40,997 nt of DNA from Spartobacteria bacterium (GTDB taxonomy: Bacteria; Verrucomicrobiota; Verrucomicrobiia; Chthoniobacterales; Chthoniobacteraceae), in the NCBI GenBank assembly GCA_021324825.1, contig JAJPII010000024.1, positions 1-40,997 on the forward strand, in the 5' to 3' direction. The notes beneath the pieces are model-generated. The model did no database searches. It saw nothing but the letters and a program-made list of their open reading frames with translations, and had not been told where the DNA came from. How positions within the stretch are numbered: position 1 is the stretch's first letter; every line of letters begins with the position of its first letter. This document shows positions 24,295 through 32,545 of the stretch, piece by piece. The position numbers were made by a program, and so were the translations under genes.

Positions 24295-25676
24295 GCTTTG
24301 GCTTCGGCTTTCTGGCCCTTCACCTCGAGCTTCCGGTAGAGCGTCGCCATGCTTATGCCCAGCATCTTCGCCGCTTTTTCGCGGGAGGCGTCGTTGAACT
24401 TGATCGTTTCCTCGATGTAGCGCCGCTCTTGTTCGCGGACGAATTCATCCAATGTCTGGCCGATGGGCAGTTCGCTCTTGGAGGGCGCGGCGGCGGGGCC
24501 GGAATGATGCCGGGTGACGTGGGGCGGCAGATCGGCGGACTGGATCAGCCCTTCCTCGCACAGGGCGCAGGCGCGTTCGATGGCGTTTTCCAGTTCGCGG
24601 ACGTTTCCGGGCCAGCGGTAATGGCCCAGGATTTCCAAGGCCTTGGGGTCGATCCTCTTCGGCTCGGAACCGGTTTGGGCGGAGTTTTTCTGGAGGAAAT
24701 GGTTTACGAGGAGCGGGATGTCCTCGATGCGCTCGCGCAAGGCGGGCATCTCGAGCGGTATGACCGCCAGCCGGTAGTAAAGGTCTTCGCGGAAGGCGCC
24801 GGTCTTGATCTTGTCGTGCAAGGACTCGTTGGTGGCGGCGAGCACGCGGACGTTGATCGCGGTGTTCTTGGTTTCGCCCACGCGGCGGATTTGCCGTTCC
24901 TGCAGGACGCGCAGGAGCTTGGTCTGGAGCGCCTGGGCCATGGAGTTGATCTCGTCGAGGAAGATGGTGCCCAACTGCGCCTCTTCAAAAAGGCCGAGCT
25001 TGTCCTGCACCGCGCCGGTGAAAGCGCCCTTCTTGTGGCCGAAAAGCTCGGACTCCAGGAGGTTCTCCGGCAGTGCGCTGCAATTGATCGCGACGAAAGG
25101 CTGGTGCTGCCGGCTGCTGTTGAAGTGGAGCGCGCGGGCCACCAGTTCCTTGCCGGTGCCGCTCTCGCCCTGGATGAGGACGGTGCTGTCGGTGTCGGCG
25201 ATCTTGGCGATGAGGTTGTAGATGCCCTGCATGCTCTGGCTCGTGCCGATGATGTTCTCGAACCGGTACCGCTCCTTGAGCTCCTTCTTGAGGTAGACGT
25301 TCTCGCGGACGGCGCTCTGGAAATCGAGCGCGCGCTGCACGGTCAGTTGCAGCTCGTCGATCTTGAACGGCTTGGTGATGTAGTCGTAGGCGCCCATCTT
25401 CATCGCCTCGATGGCCGTCTCCACGGAGGCGTAGGCGGTGATCATGATGACCGCAGGGGTGGGCGTTATCTCGCGGCACTCGCGCAGAACGTCGAAGCCG
25501 CCGACTTTCTCCATCTTGATGTCGGTGATGACGACTTGCGGCAGGACGCTCGGGAGGGAGTCGATGGCCTTCTGGGCCGAGTTATACGGGAAAACCTGGT
25601 AGCCTTTGTCGCGGCAGAGGGTGGAGATGACCTCCACCATCGCCGGTTCGTCGTCAATAATCGCTATGCGGGCCAT
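24291..25676 (-). CDS. NtrC-family sigma-54-dependent response regulator
   Basis: 461 residues in three parts. Receiver 1-115: acidic pocket IIDDE (8-9), phosphorylation Asp52 in VITDIKM, Lys102 in TKPF. AAA+ domain 140-375: Walker A GESGTGKE (169-176), the sigma-54 contact loop GAFTGA (216-221), Walker B IFLDE. C-terminal Fis-type helix-turn-helix (REKAAKMLGISMATLYRKLE). It activates sigma-54 promoters when phosphorylated. No sensor kinase is adjacent, so its signal is unknown. rpoN lies close by. Translation ends in a CTAG shared with the plus-strand gene. Confidence 0.93.
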   Translation of the reverse strand: MARIAIIDDEPAMVEVISTLCRDKGYQVFPYNSAQKAIDSLPSVLPQVVITDIKMEKVGGFDVLRECREITPTPAVIMITAYASVETAIEAMKMGAYDYITKPFKIDELQLTVQRALDFQSAVRENVYLKKELKERYRFENIIGTSQSMQGIYNLIAKIADTDSTVLIQGESGTGKELVARALHFNSSRQHQPFVAINCSALPENLLESELFGHKKGAFTGAVQDKLGLFEEAQLGTIFLDEINSMAQALQTKLLRVLQERQIRRVGETKNTAINVRVLAATNESLHDKIKTGAFREDLYYRLAVIPLEMPALRERIEDIPLLVNHFLQKNSAQTGSEPKRIDPKALEILGHYRWPGNVRELENAIERACALCEEGLIQSADLPPHVTRHHSGPAAAPSKSELPIGQTLDEFVREQERRYIEETIKFNDASREKAAKMLGISMATLYRKLEVKGQKAEAKA

Positions 25677-25725
25677 CAGTGTCTCAAAAAGGAGAATATT
25701 TCACCTTTGCGAATTTTGCAAAGCA

Positions 25726-26631
25726 CTAATTTTCAAAAGTGAGCGAGTGCGGGTGGGCAAGGCCATAGTTGAGCAGAAGCTCGCTGTCCACCCATATTCC
25801 CGGCTTGTTCGTGTGCATGACGACGGAGATGACTTCGCGCCCGTCGCGCAACGCCGAACTGACGAGGACCTGTTGCGCGGGGACGGTGTACCCCGTCTTT
25901 AGCCCCGTGCAACCCGGGAAACGCCACAGGAGCCTGTTGTGGTTCGTCAGTTGGACTGCGCCGGAAGGGGCGGTCCACGTGTAGTTCTCCGTGGAAACAA
26001 TCCGCCGGAAGAACGGCTGTTCCATCGCCGTGCGCGCGATGAGGGAGAGATCGTGCGGGGTCGTGTAGTGGTCCTGGTTGTGGAGGCCGTGCGGATTCAC
26101 GAAATGACTCGAGATGGCGCCGAGGTTTCGCGCGCGCAGGTTCATCTTCTCCGCGAAGGCCTCGATGCTTCCCGCGTTGTCGCGGGCCAGGGCGCAGGCC
26201 ACGTCGTTGGCGCTCTTCAGCATCATGCCGTACAGCATCTGCCTGCGGGTGTAAATTTCTCCCGGTTTCAGGCCGAGGGAGCTTGGTTCGACCTTCGTGT
26301 CTTCCGGCGCGACGATGACGTTCTGGTCGAGATTCCCGGCTTCGATCACCAGGAGCGCGGTCAATATCTTCGTCGTGCTCGCGGGGTAGAAGGTCTCGTC
26401 CTGGTTTTTTTGATAGAGCGGCTCGCCCGTCAGCGCGTCGATGACCACCGCGCCGCCCGCCGCCAGCGGCAGTTCGCCCGCCGCGAGGGGCGCCGGGGTT
26501 GGAGTTGGGACGGGGATCGCCCGGGCGTGCGCCTGCGCGGACGCCTTGGGTTTGGGCTTGTGCTTGTGTTTCGCTTCGGCGGTTCCCGCCGCGAGCAGCA
26601 AAGCCAGCAGGAACGCCGTTTTCCGCGTCAC
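25726..26631 (-). CDS. dacA: D-alanyl-D-alanine carboxypeptidase (PBP5/6 family)
   Basis: 301 residues from a GTG that overlaps the amidohydrolase stop. Signal peptide (KTAFLLALLLAAGTAEA), a His/Lys- and Pro-rich linker to about residue 50, then the serine peptidase S11 domain with all three active-site motifs: SxxK in YPASTTKILTALLVIEAG, SxN in LKSANDVACALARDN, and KTG in GLKTGYTVPA. Trims the terminal D-Ala of peptidoglycan stem peptides in the periplasm. It lacks the long C-terminal beta domain and amphipathic anchor of E. coli PBP5. Last gene of a six-gene run. Confidence 0.92.
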   Translation of the reverse strand: MTRKTAFLLALLLAAGTAEAKHKHKPKPKASAQAHARAIPVPTPTPAPLAAGELPLAAGGAVVIDALTGEPLYQKNQDETFYPASTTKILTALLVIEAGNLDQNVIVAPEDTKVEPSSLGLKPGEIYTRRQMLYGMMLKSANDVACALARDNAGSIEAFAEKMNLRARNLGAISSHFVNPHGLHNQDHYTTPHDLSLIARTAMEQPFFRRIVSTENYTWTAPSGAVQLTNHNRLLWRFPGCTGLKTGYTVPAQQVLVSSALRDGREVISVVMHTNKPGIWVDSELLLNYGLAHPHSLTFEN

Positions 26632-27851
26632 TGGGCCGGCTCGCCTTCCACGAGCATCCAGTGAACCCTGCCCTGGAAATGCACGATCTCGTCATAAACC
26701 GTCGAGATATCCCCGTGGAACGGCACGCAGATGGCGTCCGCGTGCGCCCCGGGGGCGAGCCTGCCGAGCGTCCGTTCCTTTCGCAACGCCCGCGCGGGAT
26801 TTACGGTCACGGTTTTCAGCAGGCTTTCGGGGGCGAGCCACGGTTCGGTTTCTTCCAGGGTCTGCATTTCGGCGAAGAGGTCGAGCGAATCGTTGCTGGC
26901 GAGGCTGTCGGTGCCGAGGCTGATGCGAACGCCGAGATCATGAAGACGTTTGTATGGGAAAGGGCGGCGCCGGAAATAGCGGTGGCTGCGCGGGCAGTGG
27001 ACGAGGTGGATGCTCTCCGCCAGCCCCGGGGCGGCCAGCATCTCGAAGTCGTCCTCGTCCATTTCGTTCAGATGAACGAGTATCCAGTCCCGCCCGATCA
27101 AGTCTTCGGCGAGCAGGCGCGCGGTCGAGGAGCGGCCTCCGCAGTCGCCCATGTCCCTGCCGATGGAAGCCAGGAAGTCGTAAAGATTTCCCCGGGCGTG
27201 GCGGAACATGAGGTCTTCCTCGTCGGATTCCGCGACGTGGGTCGTGAGCAACAACCCGGTCGAGTCCGCGCAAGCATTGGCGAGCCGGTACAGATGGCGG
27301 GAGGCGGTATACGGGGCGTGGGGGCTCAATCCGCAGCCGCCCAGCCAGCCGTCCCGCTCTTCAAAAAAAGCAAGAGCCCCGGCCACCACTTCCTCGGTGG
27401 GATTGCAGTTCCGGATGTCGATGAGTTCGTAAAACCACCAGGTGCGGAGGGGGGGAGGCGGCATCATCAGCATCAGTTCGGGGAAGGATTCGATGTTCAA
27501 CACGGTGGTGGCGCCGTGGCTCCGAAGCTCCGCGAAGCCGGCGGCGATGGCTCGCAGATAGTCGCCGGAGTCCAGGGAGCGCTTGATGGCGTTGATGCGC
27601 GCGATCCAGCGGCTGAAGCTGCTCTGGTAAGTGATGGCGCCGCGCATCATCGTGTAATCGAGATGACAATGGGCGTTGATGAGGCCGGGCAGGATGACCT
27701 CTTCGCCAAGATCGACGACCGGCCCCGAGCCCAGCCGCGCGACCTCCGGGAAAGCGCCCGCCGCCCGGACGCGCCCCTCTTCAACCCAGACGGCTCCGTT
27801 CTCGACGGGCGGGCCGTCCATCGTCACGAGCGCGCGGGCTCTCCAGATCAT
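26628..27851 (-). CDS. amidohydrolase, deaminase-like (SAH/MTA/futalosine type)
   Basis: 407 residues from ATG at 27851 (ATGA overlap with the DR2241-like gene). Motifs of the Zn-dependent nucleoside/triazine deaminase branch: LINAHCHLDYTMMRG with metal His at 61 and 63, CGLSPHAPYTAS, LTTHVAESDEED, the HLNEMDEDD strand, HCPRSHRYF, and LGTDSLASNDSLD with the catalytic Asp. Substrate could be S-adenosylhomocysteine, methylthioadenosine or aminodeoxyfutalosine; sequence alone does not decide. A nucleosidase in the same operon makes a purine-nucleoside substrate attractive. Confidence 0.85.
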   Translation of the reverse strand: MIWRARALVTMDGPPVENGAVWVEEGRVRAAGAFPEVARLGSGPVVDLGEEVILPGLINAHCHLDYTMMRGAITYQSSFSRWIARINAIKRSLDSGDYLRAIAAGFAELRSHGATTVLNIESFPELMLMMPPPPLRTWWFYELIDIRNCNPTEEVVAGALAFFEERDGWLGGCGLSPHAPYTASRHLYRLANACADSTGLLLTTHVAESDEEDLMFRHARGNLYDFLASIGRDMGDCGGRSSTARLLAEDLIGRDWILVHLNEMDEDDFEMLAAPGLAESIHLVHCPRSHRYFRRRPFPYKRLHDLGVRISLGTDSLASNDSLDLFAEMQTLEETEPWLAPESLLKTVTVNPARALRKERTLGRLAPGAHADAICVPFHGDISTVYDEIVHFQGRVHWMLVEGEPAQ

Positions 27852-28447
27852 CGGACGACCTTTCGGGCTGCCGCGACATACAGGTTGCACGCCTCCGCGC
27901 AGAGGAGCGACATCGCCTCGCGTTCCGGGTCGAATTTCGCCGGCGGCAGCGTGGTCACGGGCCGCCCGGGCGCGATTCTCCAGAGAATGGTCTTCAGGCA
28001 TTTGCCGTCGGCGCAGAAATCCCCCGCGAGCGCGTCCGCCTGGGCGTCGGAGAGGCGCTTCACTATTTCATACATGCCGGTCTGGCGCTCCGCCGTTCTT
28101 CGGAAATCGACGGGCGCGAGCCGTCCCTCGCGACGCCACACCCACGCGCCGAGCGCGGCGGGATACAGGAAGTCGAGGGCAAGGCGAAGGTCCTCCAACC
28201 CCTCGAGCGAAAGCTCCCAGCCGTGCCGGAGATTCGGCGCGCTTTTCAGCGGGCGGTATTTTCCCGCGTCGTCGTATCTGGCGATCTCCCGCGCCGCTTC
28301 GGGATCATGGAAGGCGGCGAGGTCCGCGCGCGCCGCATCCTCGTGATGAAGAAGGGAAAAACCCCCTCCTTCGCGGCGGACGAGCAGTTGCCCCATCCGC
28401 GAAGAGCCGCCGTCCAGCCAGTCTTGCAGAGCCTTCGTTATGCTCAC
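27848..28447 (-). CDS. DR2241-like 4Fe-4S protein
   Basis: 199 residues from the GTG at 28447, overlapping the cbiX stop; the long open frame to 28687 lies inside cbiX. The C-terminal region has four Cys in the spacing CADGKC and CAEAC (DFCADGKCLKTILWRI, MSLLCAEACNLYVAA), like the Fe-S domain that follows the CbiX part in Deinococcus DR2241. The N-terminal half (GGSSRMGQLLVRREGGGFSL, DAGKYRPLKSAPNLRHGW) fits the DR2241 stabilising domain. Here the CbiX and Fe-S parts are two overlapping genes rather than one fused protein. Probably a partner of the chelatase. Assignment is from motif memory. Confidence 0.65.
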   Translation of the reverse strand: MSITKALQDWLDGGSSRMGQLLVRREGGGFSLLHHEDAARADLAAFHDPEAAREIARYDDAGKYRPLKSAPNLRHGWELSLEGLEDLRLALDFLYPAALGAWVWRREGRLAPVDFRRTAERQTGMYEIVKRLSDAQADALAGDFCADGKCLKTILWRIAPGRPVTTLPPAKFDPEREAMSLLCAEACNLYVAAARKVVR

Positions 28448-29223
28448 GGCGCGTGGTCGAGATCGAACGCCTCGACCTGGTCGAGGATGACATCGGCGAA
28501 GAGCGCCTCCGTGCCGATGGCGCCCGCGTAATAGAGTTGGCGCCCGCGCAAAGAATAAGGGCGGAAAACAGGCCCGCCCCGCCTTTCGACGCCCAGCAAA
28601 ACCGGTATGTCTTCGTAACTGTGCAACCCGTCGGCGATGAAGAAAGGGACGGCCACGACATTCGGTTGCGTCGTCAGCTTCCACCAATCCGCGGCGAAAG
28701 GCTCCTCCTCCATGTAAGCGCCCGCGACCTCGGCATAACCCGAATCCGCTAGCAGGGCGACCTGTTCCTTCACGGCGGCGGCGGAGTTGTCATTAAGGTT
28801 CGTGCCGTGCCCGATGATGAGGAGGCTCGTCCGGTCGGGAGGAACGCCCGGGGCGATCTCCCTGGCGCGGCGCAGCAAGACTTCCGTCATGCGCGGATGG
28901 CTCCCGACCGGCTCGCAGTATTTTATTTGCGCGCCGCCCCGGCGGGTCAGCGGGCCGTCCAGCTCCAATTCGCGCGGGATGACTGTGCGGGTGAAATACC
29001 CTTCGCTGATGAAATTCGGCACGACGTAGACATCGTCGCTTTCGAGCATCTGGAACGCCTGGCGCAGGCTCGGCTCCTCCTTCCAAAACGCGCATCGCAC
29101 CTCGGCGAAACAGCCCCGCGCGCGGATGGCCGCCGCGTGGTCAAAAGTCGGGGCGCTCGAATCCGGGTTCACCGTGGAACCGTGCCCCACGACGAGAAGA
29201 GCGCTCCTGGGTTTGGAAATCAT
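28444..29223 (-). CDS. cbiX: CbiX/SirB-type sirohydrochlorin chelatase, two-domain
   Basis: 259 residues with two copies of the chelatase half: LLVVGHGSTVNPDSS at residue 9 and LLIIGHGTNLNDNSA at about 136, each with the His of the GHG motif, plus VVPNFISEGYFT and VVAVPFFIADGLHSYED. Inserts Co or Fe into tetrapyrroles on the way to cobalamin, siroheme or heme. No His-rich tail. Starts the overlapping cbiX-DR2241-amidohydrolase-dacA run. A PduO-type cobalamin adenosyltransferase elsewhere in the window supports cobalamin use. Confidence 0.88.
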   Translation of the reverse strand: MISKPRSALLVVGHGSTVNPDSSAPTFDHAAAIRARGCFAEVRCAFWKEEPSLRQAFQMLESDDVYVVPNFISEGYFTRTVIPRELELDGPLTRRGGAQIKYCEPVGSHPRMTEVLLRRAREIAPGVPPDRTSLLIIGHGTNLNDNSAAAVKEQVALLADSGYAEVAGAYMEEEPFAADWWKLTTQPNVVAVPFFIADGLHSYEDIPVLLGVERRGGPVFRPYSLRGRQLYYAGAIGTEALFADVILDQVEAFDLDHAP

Positions 29224-29263
29224 TCATCTAAAGTATGGGCGCGCGCGGGGATGTCTAACGGAA

Positions 29264-29893
29264 CTATTCGCGGAGCAGGGCCGCGAGGAATGCGGCGAGC
29301 GCCTTGCGGGCGCGCCCCACGTTGCCGACGAAGCGCGCGAAGGCCGGCACGCGCGCCGGGCGCGTGGCGAGAAACCAGAGCAGGCTCCCCACGCGGGGCC
29401 GTTGCGTGGCGGCGTTGAACCAGACGGCATACGGCACGGGGAGCGGCTCGCCCGCTGCGTCGCTGATCGCGCGCACGGAGAGCAGGGGAATGCCGCGCGT
29501 CTCGCAAAGGCGGAAGATCGTCTCCGTCTCCATATCGACCGCGGCTGCGCCCGTCCGCTCGAAGAGGACGCGCTTTGCCTCGACGGATTCGACCACGCGC
29601 TCCTGTGTGGAGAGGCGGCCGTAAAAGCGTTCGCCCGGCACGCGCCGCGCCGCTTCGAGCAGCGCGGGGGAGGAATAATTCTCCGCCACGAACACCGCGC
29701 CCGGCGCCAGGCCCGGGTCGAGGCCGCCCGCGAACCCGGCGCTTATTATATACTCGGGGCGCTCCTTCTCCAGCAGCGCCGACAGCCGCGCGGCGCAACG
29801 CTCCGGCCCCACACCCGTATGCCAGACGGCGGTTTCCCCTCCCGCCGCGAAGTCCTTGCTCTCCTCCGGCAGCGCGAAGGTCACCGCTATCAT
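29264..29893 (-). CDS. nucleoside phosphorylase/nucleosidase-family protein
   Basis: 209 residues of the PNP/UDP superfamily: VTFALPEESKDF start, HTGVGPERCAARL, IISAGFAGGLDPGLAPGAVF, then AVDMETETIFRLCETRGI and LSVRAISDAAGEPLP, which hold the ribose-binding Met-Glu and the catalytic Asp. Relatives include MTA/SAH nucleosidase, futalosine hydrolase and hopanoid-associated phosphorylase. Its C-terminal helices (FARFVGNVGRARKALAAFLA) are longer than in MTA/SAH nucleosidases. Starts inside the stop of the upstream membrane-anchored gene and is followed after 40 bases by cbiX. Substrate undecided. Confidence 0.8.
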   Translation of the reverse strand: MIAVTFALPEESKDFAAGGETAVWHTGVGPERCAARLSALLEKERPEYIISAGFAGGLDPGLAPGAVFVAENYSSPALLEAARRVPGERFYGRLSTQERVVESVEAKRVLFERTGAAAVDMETETIFRLCETRGIPLLSVRAISDAAGEPLPVPYAVWFNAATQRPRVGSLLWFLATRPARVPAFARFVGNVGRARKALAAFLAALLRE

Positions 29894-30294
29894 CTTGGGG
29901 TGATGAACACGTCGATCAATTCGTTCTCGCCGGGCTTCACGGAGACGCCGGACGGTTTGCCCGCGACCTCTTCGGTGAATTTCGCCGCCGCGTTCGCGGG
30001 GATGCTCGCGAGGATTTCCGTCGCGCCCGTCGTGCTCTTGACCGCCGTGCCGCCGTCCGCCGCCGCAAGCCGGAGGATCTTCTCCATCTCGCCCGCCACG
30101 GCGTCTTTCGCGACGACGACGGTCACCTTTTCATTCGCGACTTCCGGCGCGGGCAGGGTGGCGCGGGCCGATCGTTCCAGGCTCGCCTTCAAAGCGTCGA
30201 TATTCGGCGCCGCCTTCGGAGGCCGGGGCCGTTGCCAGACGCAGACGCCCACGATCACGAGCAGGAGGAGTATCGCCTTTACCTTTGCTTTCAT
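29890..30294 (-). CDS. small membrane-anchored protein of unknown function
   Basis: 134 residues from ATG at 30294. One N-terminal hydrophobic helix (KAILLLLVIVGVCVWQ) followed by a soluble region of mixed helix and strand (LKASLERSARATLPAP, EKVTVVVAKDAVAGEMEKIL, TGATEILASIPANAAAKF). No family recognised. Shares ATGA with the nucleosidase start, so it heads the run of minus-strand genes to dacA. Divergent from nth across 19 bases. Confidence 0.6.
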   Translation of the reverse strand: MKAKVKAILLLLVIVGVCVWQRPRPPKAAPNIDALKASLERSARATLPAPEVANEKVTVVVAKDAVAGEMEKILRLAAADGGTAVKSTTGATEILASIPANAAAKFTEEVAGKPSGVSVKPGENELIDVFITPR

Positions 30295-30313
30295 TTGCCG
30301 GTCATATGGTTGA

Positions 30314-30991
30314 ATGAACAAGAAGGATCGCGCCGCCGCTCTCGTCGCGGCTTTCGGCCGCGTTTACCCCGAAGCGCATTGCGAGCTGGACTTCGCCGAC
30401 CCCTTCCAGTTGCTGGTCGCCACTATCCTCTCCGCGCAGTGCACCGACAAGCGCGTTAACAGGGTCACGCCCATTCTTTTCAAAAAATACCCGGACGCCG
30501 CCGCGCTCGCCAAAGCTCCGCAGGAAAAATTGGAGGAGGTGATCCGCTCGACCGGTTTCTTCCGCTCCAAGGCGAAGAGCCTCCGGGCCGCCTCCGCGGA
30601 CATCGTGGCCAAGCACGGGGGGCGCGTTCCCGATACGATGGAGGCGCTGACCGCGCTCGCGGGCGTCGGGCGCAAGACGGCGAACGTCGTGCTCGGCAAC
30701 GCGTACGGCAGGAATGAGGGCGTGGTGGTCGATACGCACGTCACGCGCCTTTCTTTCCGGCTGGGGCTGACGAAACATACCGACGCCGTGAAGATCGAAC
30801 AGGACTTGATGAAGCTCATTCCCCGCGCGGATTGGGCCGTCTTCAGCCACTGGCTCATATGGCACGGGCGGCGGCGCTGTTTCGCGAGGAAGCCCGATTG
30901 CGCGGGATGCGAGGTGCAAACACTTTGCCCCACGGCCTTCCGATGGAATTGCCTTCCCGCGCGAACGGTGCGACAGATTCTTTCCGCATGA
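30314..30991 (+). CDS. nth: endonuclease III
   Basis: DNA glycosylase/AP lyase that removes oxidised pyrimidines. 225 residues. LLVATILSAQCTDKRVNRVT near 35, the helix-hairpin-helix with catalytic Lys LAGVGRKTANVVLG, catalytic Asp in VVVDTHVTRLSFRL, and the 4Fe-4S cluster loop CFARKPDCAGCEVQTLC with spacing C-x6-C-x2-C-x5-C. About 14 residues longer at the C-terminus than E. coli Nth. Its stop overlaps the start of the S10 peptidase (ATGA). Confidence 0.95.
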   Translation: MNKKDRAAALVAAFGRVYPEAHCELDFADPFQLLVATILSAQCTDKRVNRVTPILFKKYPDAAALAKAPQEKLEEVIRSTGFFRSKAKSLRAASADIVAKHGGRVPDTMEALTALAGVGRKTANVVLGNAYGRNEGVVVDTHVTRLSFRLGLTKHTDAVKIEQDLMKLIPRADWAVFSHWLIWHGRRRCFARKPDCAGCEVQTLCPTAFRWNCLPARTVRQILSA

Positions 30992-32541
30992 AATTCCTCC
31001 TCTCGTTCCTCCTGATCTGCTGCGCCGGCGCGTTCGCCGCCGAACCCGAAGCCAAGCCCGCGCCCTCCGAGAAACCGCAGGAGGAACCGAAGCTCTCCGT
31101 CACGGAAAACACCGTCACCATCGGCGGCAAGCCCATCAAATACAAAGCGGTGGCCGGCTATCTCGTCCTGAAGGATGAAGTCGACGACCAGGATGGAAAG
31201 AAGGACGAGGAGAAAGACCCCGCGAAGGATTCGGTAAAGGCGAAGGCGAAAATCTTCTTCATCGCCTACACGCGCGAAGGGATGGACGCCGCCGTCCGCC
31301 CGGTCACGTTCGCCTTCAACGGCGGGCCGGGCGCCGCCTCCGTCTGGCTCCATCTCGGCGCTTTGGGACCGCGCCGGGTGAAACTGCCTCCCGTGCCGGA
31401 ACAAGCCTCGCCGCCTTACAAGCTCGTCGACAATGATTCAAGCTGGCTGGACGACACCGACCTCGTCTTCATAGACCCCGTCTCGACGGGCTACAGCCGC
31501 CAGGTCCCGGGCGAAAGCGCCAAACCCTTCCATGGCTTTGAAGGCGACATCAAGTCGGTGGCGGCCTTCATCCGGCTTTACACCACGCGGAACAACCGCT
31601 GGCTCTCCCCGAAGTTCATCGTCGGCGAAAGCTACGGCGGCGCGCGCGCGGCGGCCTTGTCGAGCTACCTCCAAGACCATTGCGAAATCTATGTGAACGG
31701 CATCATCATCGTTTCCGGCGTCCTGAATTGGGCGACGGTTTCCGCCCTCCAGGCGAACGACGTGCCTTACGTAGCCGCCATTCCCACCTTCGCCGCGACG
31801 GCCTGGTATCATAAGAAACTTTCTCCCGGGTCGCTCGCCAAACCCGTCGAGGATGTCCAGGCCGAGGCCGAGGCGTTTGCCTCCCGGGATTACCTGTTGG
31901 CTCTTTCGCGCGGAAGCGCGTTGCCCGGCGGCGAGCGCGTGAAGATCGCGGCGCGCCTCTCCGCGCTCACGGGTCTTCCGGCGGACTATATCGAGCGGCA
32001 TAACCTCCGCGTTTCCCTGGAGGGGTTCATGGTCGAGCTGCTCAAATCCGAAAACCGCACCGTGGGGCGGTTCGACAGTTGTTTTACAGGGATCACCTAC
32101 GAGCCGGAACACATGAATTTCGACCCGAGCTTTGAAGCCGTGAAGGGCGCCTTCGCCGCGACCATCAACGACTACCTGCGCGGGGCGTTGAAATTCGAAT
32201 CTGACCTCCCGTATGAAATATTGGCGAACGTGAGTCCATGGGACCTTAGCAACGTGCAGAACCAGTTGCTGGATGTCTCCAGCGACCTCGGCCAGGCGAT
32301 GAGCAAGAACCCCCGCCTCAAGGTCTGGTTCCTGGTGGGCTGTTACGATCTCGCCGTCCCTTGGTATTCGACCGATTACGCCGTGCGGCAGATGCCGCTC
32401 GACCCGGTTCTCCGCCCGAACATCCGCATGACCCGGTACGAGACGGGCCACATGATCTACACCCACGAGTCCGAACTGCCGAAGCTGAAGAACGACTTCG
32501 CCGCCTTTCTAAAAGACGCAATCGACGCCGCGCCGCGCTGA
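30988..32541 (+). CDS. exported serine carboxypeptidase, family S10
   Basis: 517 residues from ATG at 30988; the upstream open frame lies in nth. Signal peptide KFLLSFLLICCAGAFAA, then an acidic Lys/Glu-rich stretch. Catalytic triad of S10 peptidases: Ser in IVGESYGGARAAALSSYL, Asp in LVGCYDLAVPWYSTDYA, His in RYETGHMIYTHESELPKL; the oxyanion and substrate block FAFNGGPGAASVWLHLGALG is intact. Removes C-terminal residues from peptides, likely in the periplasm or outside. Coupled to nth by overlap, which probably reflects compaction more than function. Confidence 0.93.
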   Translation: MKFLLSFLLICCAGAFAAEPEAKPAPSEKPQEEPKLSVTENTVTIGGKPIKYKAVAGYLVLKDEVDDQDGKKDEEKDPAKDSVKAKAKIFFIAYTREGMDAAVRPVTFAFNGGPGAASVWLHLGALGPRRVKLPPVPEQASPPYKLVDNDSSWLDDTDLVFIDPVSTGYSRQVPGESAKPFHGFEGDIKSVAAFIRLYTTRNNRWLSPKFIVGESYGGARAAALSSYLQDHCEIYVNGIIIVSGVLNWATVSALQANDVPYVAAIPTFAATAWYHKKLSPGSLAKPVEDVQAEAEAFASRDYLLALSRGSALPGGERVKIAARLSALTGLPADYIERHNLRVSLEGFMVELLKSENRTVGRFDSCFTGITYEPEHMNFDPSFEAVKGAFAATINDYLRGALKFESDLPYEILANVSPWDLSNVQNQLLDVSSDLGQAMSKNPRLKVWFLVGCYDLAVPWYSTDYAVRQMPLDPVLRPNIRMTRYETGHMIYTHESELPKLKNDFAAFLKDAIDAAPR

Positions 32542-32545
32542 GAAG

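Noticed and set aside
27848..28687. Longer DR2241-like start at 28687
   Set aside because: Lies inside cbiX in another frame; the GTG at 28447 gives a coupled start and sensible protein.
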